A DNA stretch of 64,000 bases, taken from NCBI RefSeq assembly GCF_037325665.1, contig NC_090261.1, positions 24,489,222-24,553,221 of the forward strand, written 5' to 3'. This stretch comes from Littorina saxatilis (lineage: Eukaryota > Mollusca > Gastropoda > Littorinimorpha > Littorinidae). The notes beneath the pieces are model-generated. The model searched no databases. It worked only from the letters and a program-made list of their open reading frames with translations, and was not told the origin of the DNA. The number at the start of each line of letters is the position of its first letter. Position 1 is the stretch's first letter. This document shows, piece by piece, positions 49,201 to 61,200 of the stretch. The position numbers and the translations under genes are program-made.

Positions 49201-52200
49201 CTTAGGCTATGTGGGGATGGATATATGTTTACCTTTTGATGTTGTTGGTGTGAGTGAGACTGTGCATGCCATGGTATTGGTTTGCCCGGATACTGAGTAC
49301 AGCCGTAAAGTCCCTTTCATTGTAGGTACAAATGTTTTGTCTTTGTTTGCCAAGAAATGTGAGGAGAGAGCTGGTGTAAATTTTGCAACAGTCCTTCCAC
49401 TCAAAAGTGAAGTAGCCTTCTCTTACAAAGATATGTCCAGGAACGAGACCGGACGGTTGGGTGCAGTGCGGCTGGTAGGGAAAAATGTTGTGGTCCCTGC
49501 GGGAAAGACCCTAGAGGTAAAGTGTGAAACGGGAGCACGTCTGCCTTGTACAAGAAGTTCTGTCCTGGTACAAGAGCCAGTTTTTCAACCTTTAGCAGAG
49601 GGGTTGAAAGTGATTAGTTGCAAAACACCCACCAACTCTCTACCTCGTCTCAAGGTTTTCATCCGTAATGACTCGGATCATAGCATTGTCCTCAAGCGAC
49701 GTCAGATTGTTGCTGACATGTATATTGTGCAGGCTGAGTATGATGTCCAAAGAGTTCTTTCTACTTTGGCTCCCTCTGATCGGGACAGCACAGAAGAGAC
49801 AGTCCATTCCTGTAGTACGACGACTACCGCCTCATCACAGCCGGCACCTGATACAACACCCAGCAGTGGATCAGGTTTGCCCTTCAAGTTTGCTGAAAAC
49901 GCCCCGTCTGAGTGGTCTGAACGCTTTAGGAAACGGTTGGACACTTTTGATGATGTTTTTATTAAAGGCGAGTTTGATGTAGGACGGGCGGAAACAGGCC
50001 TGTTCGACATTGACCTTCAACCCGGACCGGACATCAGAGAGAGGGCCAGACCACTTTCGCCCAGGGACTTTGAGGAATGTCGACAACACATCCAAGGCTT
50101 GTTGGATGCTGATGTCATCAGGCCGTCGCATTCTCCATTTGCCAGTCCAATTGTCCTTGTGAGAAAGAAAACTGGCGCTCTACGTATGTGTGTAGACTAC
50201 CGGAAAGTGAACGCTCGCACTGTCAGGGATAGTTATTCTATTCCCAAGGTTGAGGACTTGTTTTTAACCCTGAATGGTGCTAAGTTTTTTACGAGCATGG
50301 ATTTGTGCAAGGCGTATTACCAGGTTCCTATGTCAGAGCAGGCGAGCAAAATATCAGCTTTTATCACTCCTTTTGGTTTGTTTGAATGGGATAGATTGTC
50401 GCAGGGACTTGTTAACGCTCCGGCATGTTTTCAACGGCTGATGGAAACTGTTTTCAGCGATATGAACCTTGTAGAACTGATTGTATTTTTGGATGACATT
50501 TTAATCCATGCAACGTCTCTTGACGAACTTGAGGAAAGAACTGTGCGTGTGCTAGAGAGACTGCGTAAGTTTAACCTGAAGCTTGACCCTGCAAAATGCA
50601 TCTTTGGCGCAACTGAGATTCGACACCTTGGGTACGTCATCTCAGAGGGAACGATACGCCCAGATCCAGATAAACTTGCTGCAGTCAAAACATGGCCAAA
50701 ACCTACCACTGTAAAAGAGGTGAAGAGCTTTATCGGCTTTGCAGGTTTCTATCGTCGGTTCCTTAAAGATTTCTCACGTCTGGCCAAACCTTTGAATGAC
50801 TTGACCATCGGATATGTCCCGACCAAGTGTCAGAAGAAAGGAGCTTCAAAGAAACCAACGCTGAGCCTATCGTCAGACATAACCCATCTGTGGGGTGAGA
50901 AGCAGCAACATGCATTTGACTCCATTATCCACGCTCTCACCAACGCCCCTGTCCTAGGTATTGCAGACAAACGGAAGCCTTTTACACTTCATTGTGATGC
51001 CAGCGGGACAGGACTGGGAGCCGTGCTGTACCAAGAACAGGACAACCAGTTAAAAGTGATCGCGTATGCAAGTCGAGGCTTGAACAAGTCAGAACAGAAC
51101 TACCCGGCTCATAAGCGTGAATTTTTAGCATTGAAGTGGGCGATGAGTGACAAGTTCAATGATTATCTTTTGGGCTCACCGGTGACTGTAGTGACAGATA
51201 ACAATCCGCTATGTTACATTCTAAAGAATGCAAAGTTGGATGCCACCAGTCATCGTTGGCTTTCATCCCTTTCTGTGTTTGACTTTCAGCTACGGTACAA
51301 GAAAGGCACTACTCATGTGGATGCAGATGCGTTATCTCGACTTCCCCAGCCGCCTCCTGAAGAAGACCGTGACTATCAAAAGATGTTGGAGGAAACTGAA
51401 TTCCTGCGAGAAAAAGCCAAACGGTTCGACGAAGAAGCCCAGGAAACCACAGACGTGACAGAGTTGAACCGCGAAACCGTGTGTGCCCTTCTGACTGCCA
51501 AAGGAGTTGGACGCACTGCGACACTGCATAAACAGTCAGTTAGGCATGATCAAGCAGCTCCAGGCAACATTGACACCCACAGTTCTGAGTCAGAATGGCC
51601 TCCAGCCGTCGAACAACTTGTCATGGACCCTTCCCTGCTTTCAGAAAATGAGCTTGATCCACCCATGTTGAAACCTTTTTCCTTTTCAACAGCTGACTGG
51701 AAGAAATTCCAGTTGGCTGATAAAGATATCAAAGTTGTCATTCAGCATTTGTCGCGGAAGCAGAGATTGGAGGTGAGTGGTTTATCCGAGATCACACGGG
51801 AACTGCGCACGTTTGCCCGAGAACAAGACAAGCTCGTGTTAGTTGAAGGTGTTCTTTACAGGCGGACTGTGGACGAATCAGAGAGTCCTCGTCTTCAGCT
51901 TGTAATTCCAAAATCCCACCGACAAGAAGCCATGAAGGGTGTCCACGAAGAACTTTTTCACATCCATTTTGATAGTGCTATCAAACAGGCAAGACTTAGA
52001 TTCTTTTGGCCCTTCATGTCCAGAGATCTGGAACAAAAGATCAAAGACTGCAATCGCTGTATTAGACGAAGTGCCACACAACAGAAAGCCCCAATGCAGA
52101 GCATTATCACCACATTTCCGTTAGAGCTGCTGTCCATAGACTTTTTGACCATAGATGTGAAAGGCCAGAAACAGGACATTTTAGTTATCATGGACCATTT

Positions 52201-55200
52201 TACCAAATTTTCCCAAGCCATTTTGACAGCCAACCAAACAGCAAAATCAGTGGCAAAGGCCTTGTGGGATCATTTTTTTTCAATTTATGGTTTCCCAAAA
52301 AACATCTTGTCCGATCAAGGACGAGACTTTGAGTCAAAGTTGGTCAAGGAACTCTGTGCCATGGCAGGAATCAAGAAGATAAGGACAACTCCTTACCATC
52401 CTTCTGGTAATCCGGTGGAACGGTGGAACCGCACTCTCATCGGTATGCTTCGAAGTCTCGAGGAGGAAAAGAAAACAGACTGGCGGAAATACATCAAATC
52501 TGCAGTTCACGCCTACAACTCCTGCATACATAGCAGCACAGGGTATAGCCCGTACTTTCTTTTCTTCGGCAGACACCCGCGGCTGCCAGTGGATTTGGCG
52601 TTTGGCTTGGATCTGGATCACCGAAACAAAACCAGTACCAGACAATTTGTCAAGGATCTGAAGCAACAACTCAAACAGGCCTACGAAAACGCATCGCATC
52701 AAATGGACAAAATGAGGAGCAAAAACAAAGCCCGTTATGATGTTTCGGCCCGTGCAGCAGAATTGGAGGTTGGAGACCGGGTTTTGGTCAGAAGAATGGG
52801 ACCCCGACTTGTCTCCAAGGTCACAGACAGGTGGGAACAGAGTGTATACGTGGTGTCTTCAAAGTCGCCAAACGTTCCGGTATACACAGTTCAGGATGAA
52901 TCCGGCATTGGACCAAAAAGGACACTCCACAGGAACCTGCTGTTACCAATAGGCGTGTTAGGTGACATCCCCACACCATTGGAACCAACACTCACTACCC
53001 CAGCGCCGAACATTCCGAAGCATAGGATGTCACCGTTGGAACCAGAGCCATATGATGAGCCATCGGAAGGCAGAGAGATAGGCCCGTTCCGGGTCATCAT
53101 TGATCGAGTCAAAAACCCTGTTTATCCCTCGAGTACAAGTCCGAGCGCTGATGATGATCAGGCTCCACCCAGTGATAGTGATTTGTCAGTTTCCTCAGAG
53201 AACGAGAAATCGGGAGGAAACACTTCGGACGGAGAAGTCGACAGTGATCCACCCCCGCTCAGAAGATCTACCAGGAAGAGACGCCCTGTAGAAAAACTCA
53301 ATTTGGTTCACCGGCTAGGTGATCCATTGAATATGGCCAAGCATAAACTCATGAGTGTCAGGAGTGAGATGTGCCAAGCGCTTGAGAGTCCAGGGCTACT
53401 AGCAGTAGAAAATGGCGTGCGACGCTGTATGGAAAGTTTGGCGGAAATATGTAGGGTGCTTGGTGCATTAGGTTTCGGATAAGTTTTTTCTGCGGTTTGA
53501 TAACCATGTATTGTTTTGTTGACTGTATTTTCCACTGAGTGTAATAGAAAATCTGATTGATTTTTGTGAAATTGTACTACTGTAAGTGTAAACACCACAA
53601 TATTTTGAAATATGTTTGTGGTTGCTTACAGGCACTAGCCTAACAGAGACCAAGAGCAGTCAAAGGGAAATATGACTGAGTCCTCAGTATTTGAAATTGT
53701 GGCGAAAGTTCCAAGGGGAACAGTGGTTCCGGTTGTGTGCATGCCAATCCAGCATGCAGTCACTGACATTCGTAAATATGTAGTAACGTGTGTTTTTGCT
53801 TTGTGATTGAATGAAGTTCATACCCTATAATTTGGGTGTTGGTCAATTTTGGAAACTTGTGTTTATGTGCTTGACGATATCATGGGCGTGCGTCTGTTTT
53901 TGTATTTGTGTGAAATTAACATGATTTTAAATTTTTTTGAATGATCGTTTGGTAGGCTGAATTTGAGTGTTATAATTAATGAGTGGGATTTGTTTTCAGC
54001 GCTATTCTTTTAGTTAGATTTGAGTCGTAGACATGCACCGGTTGTCTTTTAAGACACTTTCGTTAACACATGAGAGATTAGCCATGTCGAGTTGACATAT
54101 CCAATGACAATGTTTTAAGTTTTTGAAATGTTCACATGATTACTAGTGTTAGTAATAAGGAAACATTTTCTTTGGAGGGGTGTATGTAAACATGTGAAAT
54201 AATTCCTAACAAGGATTATTTCTTATTTTACACAGACGGTCTGTGGTGGCATTTGTCTTACCATTTAAGAGGTGACCAAAGTAAAAGGGACACAACTGCG
54301 CTTATTATTTTGACATGCATTTCAGTTGGTTACTTCCCTTGACTTAAATACACTACGTTTTGTCATGTTCTGGTAATTGCAATTATTAGGTTATAAAATA
54401 GAAGTAGTGATGAGAAAATTGTTAGAAGTATTTGAAAGTCATTGGTTACATTTAAGGAATATTTAGATGTTGAAATTATATTTTTAACTATGAAGATATA
54501 TTATTTATGATGAAACCACCTTCCAACTTTTTGAGTTCCCATGGCTGGAACCGGTCTCTCCCTCTGAACTCAGCTGGTTCCAGACGTGCCAACTTTTAGT
54601 CTCTGACCTTTTCAAGCTGTTATTCCTAATTCAGGTATGGAAATGTTTTAATATTTAATGCAATTGTTTTATAAATGATGGGTGTGTTGGTTTGTAAAAT
54701 GTATTTGAGGAAATGTTTAATATGGACCAAAGATGAGTCTGATTTGAACCAAATATAAAAATTAGATGAGGAACTACCATGTGGGATGGACAGGAACTGC
54801 AGGAAATGACTTGCAGAAGTTAGTTGAAGACAGGAAGGAATAAGCCTTTGATTGTGATGAGATCATGAACAAAGTTTACATTGAAAACTAGTTGCAAGAA
54901 TAACATCTTACCTTGGGGTGGTAACTTCATATTATAATCATAACATTTTGTCAAGTTTGTGTTTCCCACTCTGTTGAGTATGACTCAGCCTTCTGGCATG
55001 CCAGACTTGGTCAGGGACTTTCTGGAATTTCCAAGATAGCAACTGCATCTTGGAATAGTGGAATACTAATTATACTTATGACTGTTTAACAATGTTATGT
55101 TTGTACTTGGTGTCAAGTTTCTCTGTTGTTTATTAATTGTAATTGTCGCTTTGTTGTGATGGGAGAAAAGACATGTTGAAGAGTAGAACACTTTGAGTTT

Positions 55201-58200
55201 GATTGATGGAGTTGGGACTAATAGGACTGTTTTGATGTGAGAGGAATCACATGTGTGTTAATCAATGCGGGCACAGTTATCTTTTGTGACACTGTGTACA
55301 GTATGGTTGAGTAAGATATGGCTGAAATGTATTTTAGTCATGTCAAAGAAGAACTTAAGGTATTGAATGCTTTGATTCTTCTGTGAGTGGTGTATTTTAA
55401 TTCATCACTAGTGGGCGTAGTGACGTTTTGACTTGACTTTGTTTGCACTTGGTCATAGCAACTCAAAACATAACTTCTTGTCCATGTTTAAAAGAAAATT
55501 GTTATCATAGATGGTGATTGAACATTTTCTTATTAATGTTGATTCCTATGTCGTGCGTCACATGACATACTTTTCAGTTTTCTAAAGCGCTCAAGTTTTT
55601 GTCATAAGAAGTGTTTGTCTTGTTTTGTATTTGTATTCTCGTCCTATGTTCTTATTGTCTTATGTTGTTTTTGTCGTTTGTTTTATATGTATGTTGTTAT
55701 TGTTGACAACTATATAAAAAAGAGTGTTCTGAATGAAACGGAAATTAGCATTATTATTATTATTATTTTTGAGATGTATACATGTACTTATATTGTTTTG
55801 TTTCATTTTCAGGGGTAACGTTTTTTAATATGCTTGAACTGGCATTGACTGAAAAAGCTTTGGTTTCATCTCTGTTTGCGTAATTTGTTTTGAGGTTAGA
55901 AAATGGATTTTAGTAGACTGTAAAAGAGAAGTTATTGAAGTTGTGAAAGACTATTCTTTTGAGTTTTGTACTTTACATTGATTTGGATTGATGAATATTA
56001 TTTTTGATTTCGCCGATAAATAAAATTGGAACACTTTTCTTTTGCTTTACAATATTGTGTGAGTTGTGAACGATTTGTTTGTTATTTTTTGAAGTTTAAA
56101 TACTCGTAAACGCATTACCTCACCCATTCTCTCAGAGATCTGGCAATACGACTCATGTAGTATTGTTAAGGTTACAATACATTTAAAACAAATGCTTTTT
56201 TCAATTTTTACTGACAAAAACTGTACCGTATTTGACGGACTACAAGCCGCGACTTTAAAAAAAAAAAATCGCATTGCGGCTTATAAAAAGATGCGGCTAA
56301 AACGTTACCTAAACTTGAATAGCATTCACCTAATGGAAGTCGCCGCGGATTTTCATTTCACTCGATTAGCGATTACCGGTACTTTATTAGCTCTCTACTC
56401 AAGACTCGGCGCTTTTCTCTTTCTTTCGCGAATCTTCGTTTGTCAACAAGTCGTCGTGACAAGCGTACAGAGAAACACCGGATGTATCAGGATCTCGCGC
56501 GCGCGAGATTTAGTTTTTGTGTGTCTTGCGATAGTTGGAGGAGCGAGAGCCGCCATGTTGTGTTTTCGTCTGCTCGAAATGTGCGCAAAAGTCGTAAATC
56601 ATCCCAAAAAAGCTTCATCCGGGCGGGACTCCATGTGTGTGTTGGTTACAAATTGTGTGTGAGTGATATTTTTCTTCAAACTTTTTCACTTTTCTTCTTT
56701 GTTTCACTTGTTTTTTCTCGGAGCCGATTTCGCCAAATACCGTACTTTCGTTTGCCTGGTTGTTTTGATTGATTGACACGATCCGATTATTTTTTTTTCG
56801 ACGGCGGCTAATATAGTGACGTAATCATGTGCCAAAATACTGGATCGGCTTCAGGATGGGCTTGTGAAGAAAAGTAGTCTAGGAATTTTTCTCGTCGTAT
56901 TTTTTTCCCATGCGTACAAAATACGGCGAAATCGTATGGGTTCCCAGGTCTGCATAACTTATCCGGACCCATCCCTCAGTCCCCTAAAAAGAAGTCCTCT
57001 GAAAAAGAAACACATTTCACAAAACATGCAACCCACCTTGAGGGAAGAAGAAACCAGGCAGCCAGAAGCTGTTAGGCTGGGTTCGCATGGGTTCATCCGT
57101 CTCCACCTCTGGCTGGCCCACCTGCCGTGTGACCTGACGGAACTGACGCTCGATGGTGCGGCACAGGATCTCCGCCCAGGAGGAGAAGAAGTCCACACGC
57201 TGGTCCAGGTCCTTCACCCAAGAGCCCAGAGGTTTGTTGGACTCGTACGCTGCTGCCTGTAGTGTATAAGAAAATCAGCTTGACAATGAAGGACTAAATG
57301 CACAGTAGCAGATAAATGCAGTTTATTATATTGTACAAACAAATGAAGATCATGTAAGAAAGAACATGTGCAGGGTCTTGTTCTTAGAACAGTAGGGGAG
57401 CTTCTGGTCTGCCAAACATGGGCTCGTCTGTCATGAAACTGTATGAGTGTTAGAAACATAAGACAGTTTTAAATGTAATAGCATGGACCCTGCTGCCAGG
57501 CTTATAGAGCCCTCTTCAAAACCGCCAAGGTGTCCACACTCTCTGAGCTCATAATTAAATATGTCAGGATAACTTTGACTTGCTCCAAATCTCAGACAAA
57601 CTTCTCTTTTCTTTCTGAAACTATCAACGCCAACACATTTTTCCTTCCCATGTAAATGCTTCCATCAGCTCATCATTCAACAAATCCCAACACTTACCTT
57701 CCAATGCGCAGGGATCTCCTGCCTGAACAGAGCATTGTAGGCCTCCTCCAGCTGGTCGGACATGATGATCTCCCCCTTGATGGCCAAGGTCAAGGACACC
57801 AGGGTGGAGTGGATGACCTCCAGCAGGTGGTTGAAGCGGACAGTCTCTTGCCTCAGGACGGTCACCAGGGCGTTGTTGCCTAGAGTCGCTGTGGCCGTAG
57901 AGTACAGGGCTGTAACAAGACAACGAGGAAATTAAGATAACTTTTTTTTTATTCTGTGTTTTTCTTTCAAGCAACTGATGCTAGGGTTTTATGCTCTTTG
58001 GCCCCATACCGGGATGGTCAAGGCAAGTAAACTTAAGAGACCCAAAACATACCTGACAGCATTACAGAGCCAACCAACCCATCAACCAAGCAAATAAATA
58101 CAGCCAATTTTCTTCATTACATGTATTTCAAAAATGAATCCAATCTAAAATGCATATAGTCAAATATGAACCATTCTAATACAGCAATAAAAGTGTCCAT

Positions 58201-61200
58201 CCAAGCTTAACATCACTGCACAGAATCTTGTTAAGTCACGAATACTGCAGTGGGCTGGGATGCTAGGAGGGGATTTGATTTGATTTGATTGTCGTTGCTT
58301 TTTGGGTCCAGCGGACCATATAGGCTAAATCAGGACCCCCTAGGAGGGCACAGAATGAGGGGAAGTCAGGAAGATGGATCAGGAAATACAGTTCAATATA
58401 TATGTGACTCCTCAGCAGTCAACCCCTTGACTGTCGGAAGAATTTTGTAAAAAATTCAATAAACTGTCGGAAGAATTTCGTTAAAAAATTCAATAAAAAA
58501 AAATATATATGATAGGTATTGTGGCAGTCTAGGGGTCAATGAGAATCAAGTGAAGTTTTGCACATGCTCACCATTGACTTTTTCCTTGTCCATGCCCTTG
58601 GTGTTGACGTCACGGTTGACCAGACCCTTCAAGGTCAGCTGTAGGTGTTTGGCCGTGCTGCCGCCTCCTGGAGTTGTCTCCTCTTCCACACCCTCCACTG
58701 CTGGAGGCAGACGTTTCTGAATCTCCGCCGCCAGCTCCAGAACCACTTCATCGTCACTCTGCTGAGCACTGTAGGGATACACACAATGAGGTTTAACAAG
58801 TCATTGCAATCCAGCCTTCGTGTTCTTCGTGTTAAATGTTTACTGATGTAGCTTGTTGCTGTTCTTCATGGGCACTGTTTGACAACAGAAGATTTTCTTG
58901 ATGCTAATTTCTTGATGCTAAGGTTCCACTTCCAACACATATTGTGTCAAAAAAAGTCACTTCCGAATTCTTTTTTGTGCCTTCTCTCATGCAATTTCAC
59001 TCTAATCCTAGAACCAAACATTAAGGATTTATTATAATGTGTGGAAAATATGTATAAATATGTGCAGTGGCACACATAAATGCAACAGCAAAAGCAAGCA
59101 ACAACAAAAAACTTGTGTTAATTCACAAGTACCAAGGCATCATTGTGATTGAAATGGGAAAGACATGAGCCACAAGTATAACCACAACTAAATCGTACTA
59201 CATAGTGGAACCCCCATTTTAAGACTTTAAAAAATCCGAGAAAATGGGGAGGGAGGGAGTGTTGAAATTGGGGTAAATCTAGAGATGTTATGAACAGAAA
59301 ATCTGACAAATTTCAGGTGTTAAAAAGAGGGGTGTGACTGTACAAGGTGAGTGAGTAACACTCAAAGCACACTGACCCGCCCTTGCTGTGAGTGATGCCA
59401 GGCTGGACGTCCACCAGCGTGTGAATGATCTCACTGGCCTGCATCTCACGGCAAGCCTTCTCCGCGTTGTACGTCATTCCAAAGACGTCGGGCGAGTCTT
59501 CTGCTGGCAGCTCCTCCACGAAACTCAGCACCATGTTGAATGGAAGGGTCTCGGGCACCGGCTGGTACATCTGCAAAAGTTGTTATCGTATTGTATGTAT
59601 TCTGTTGTACATGGCATAGACACAGAATGAACAAGTAGAAATGTGCTCTCACAAAAATATTCTCTAAAATGCAAGGGAAATTTGCAAAATAACATGGTGC
59701 ATGCAAGTATCTTACAAGTCAGATAAACTTATGTCAGTAAAATCCTGATGAGCTACAGAACAAGTACCGGCTAAACTAAAAGAAAAGTTCATTTTGTAAA
59801 ATTCACAAAATGTTTTGGTTTTATGTACATTAAAAATAAAGTCATTATGTTTGATTCAATTTTTTCTTGAAATTGATGCTGTAACACTGTGTAGCCTTAA
59901 GAGACAAAAGAAGATGGTAACAGTACTAGCTGAAACCCATATCACAAACAATTGACAGAAAGAGGTCACTACAGGTGTTTACCTGACTAGAAGAATAGCA
60001 GTAGCCCGGTGTCAGTGACTCAGGGCAGTAGAACTTGTTCAACAGACTCAGGAGACACCTGCGATCAAAGTCATCCGTGACACGACCCCCGTAGGTGACC
60101 TCTCCGGTCAGGTAGCGCAGTGCCTCCCAAGGAATGTCATCCTGACCTTCCATCAGCATCTGCAGCTTCAGGATGGCTACCTGCAAACACCGGCATCCTT
60201 TGTCAAGGTATGTAGCAATGCACTGGTAAAACGCTTAGTTTTAAGTGATTGCAATCTTCAATTAGTTCTATAGACGTGGTATGCAAAGTAAACAGAATAT
60301 CTTCAAGGAACAAACATTTTACATGAACCAACCAACATTCAACTGCTAATGTGTAATCTGACCTACTTTGAATACTTTCATCATGATTTATGTACATCAA
60401 AATAAATTCTAAGAAGTTCAGAAATCTGCTATAGTTTCAAAATATTCTTCTAGTTATACATGCCATGTGGAGAGTCCTTAATCCTTTACCCTGTCTGCTC
60501 TGGAGAAAGTGAACACGCACTGAAAGTCGTTAAACTTCCAAACAAAACTGAACAATCAGCTAACCTCCAAGTCTGAGTCGTTGAACTCGTATGGAATGTT
60601 ATAGCCGAGTGATCCAAACTTCTTGCGTTCATGTATGACAGCGTTGAAGAGACAGAGGCCGTAGAGCAGCGTGTGCCATCCCGGCTTGCTGGAACCTTCC
60701 TCGTACATTTTCTCCGACACGATCCCTGCTCCTGAGCTTCCAAACGTCTTCAGTAGGTTGGCCTTCAGACCTCGTGGAGACTCCACTGTCATCTGAAATC
60801 AGGTGCCCATGAACTGATGTATACATTTCTGGGTTGAAGTAGCCAATGTTTGCCCTAATTTACATCAGAATTCAAGCTGCATTTAAGAATTTCTGCCTGT
60901 TCTAAAAATCCCATTGCCTAGCACAGATGGTACCAACAACAGAAAAAGCTTTGGTGTAGAAGACTGGTCTTGAAAGAGCATTGGTTAAAAAAATGCCGAC
61001 ATTTGTTCTTCTTTTTTTGTTACTGAAGTTAAAGCTGACGAGCATGTATGCATCTGTGAACTAGAGTAGTGTTTTAAATAACAGGAATATTTTGCTGGAA
61101 ATAATTTTCTGGAAAGTTCCTGTTAATAAATAAGGACAACAAAACTGAGTTGAGAAAAAAAAACAAAAAAACACACACCAACCAAAACAGAACAAAAACA

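Larger units (their letters stand above)
46387..56176 (+). mobile_element. Ty3/Gypsy LTR retrotransposon, young, in a dynein intron
   Basis: LTRs at 46387-48372 and 54185-56176, both beginning TG and ending CA, with the 4-bp duplication ATAC at 46383-46386 and 56177-56180. Next to the left LTR is a lysine-tRNA-type primer site (TGGCGCCCAATAAGGGAC, from 48376), and before the right LTR a purine tract (GGAGGGG). The pol order protease, RT, RNase H, integrase places it in Ty3/Gypsy. No gag or envelope part is recognised, so it looks incomplete, with about one break. The near-identical LTRs indicate a very recent insertion. It runs antisense to the dynein gene. Confidence 0.93.

Noticed and set aside
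58265-58345. Possible SINE tail (GATTT repeats next to 'gggtccagcggacc')
   Set aside because: Too short to assign. There is no target duplication and no second copy in the window.
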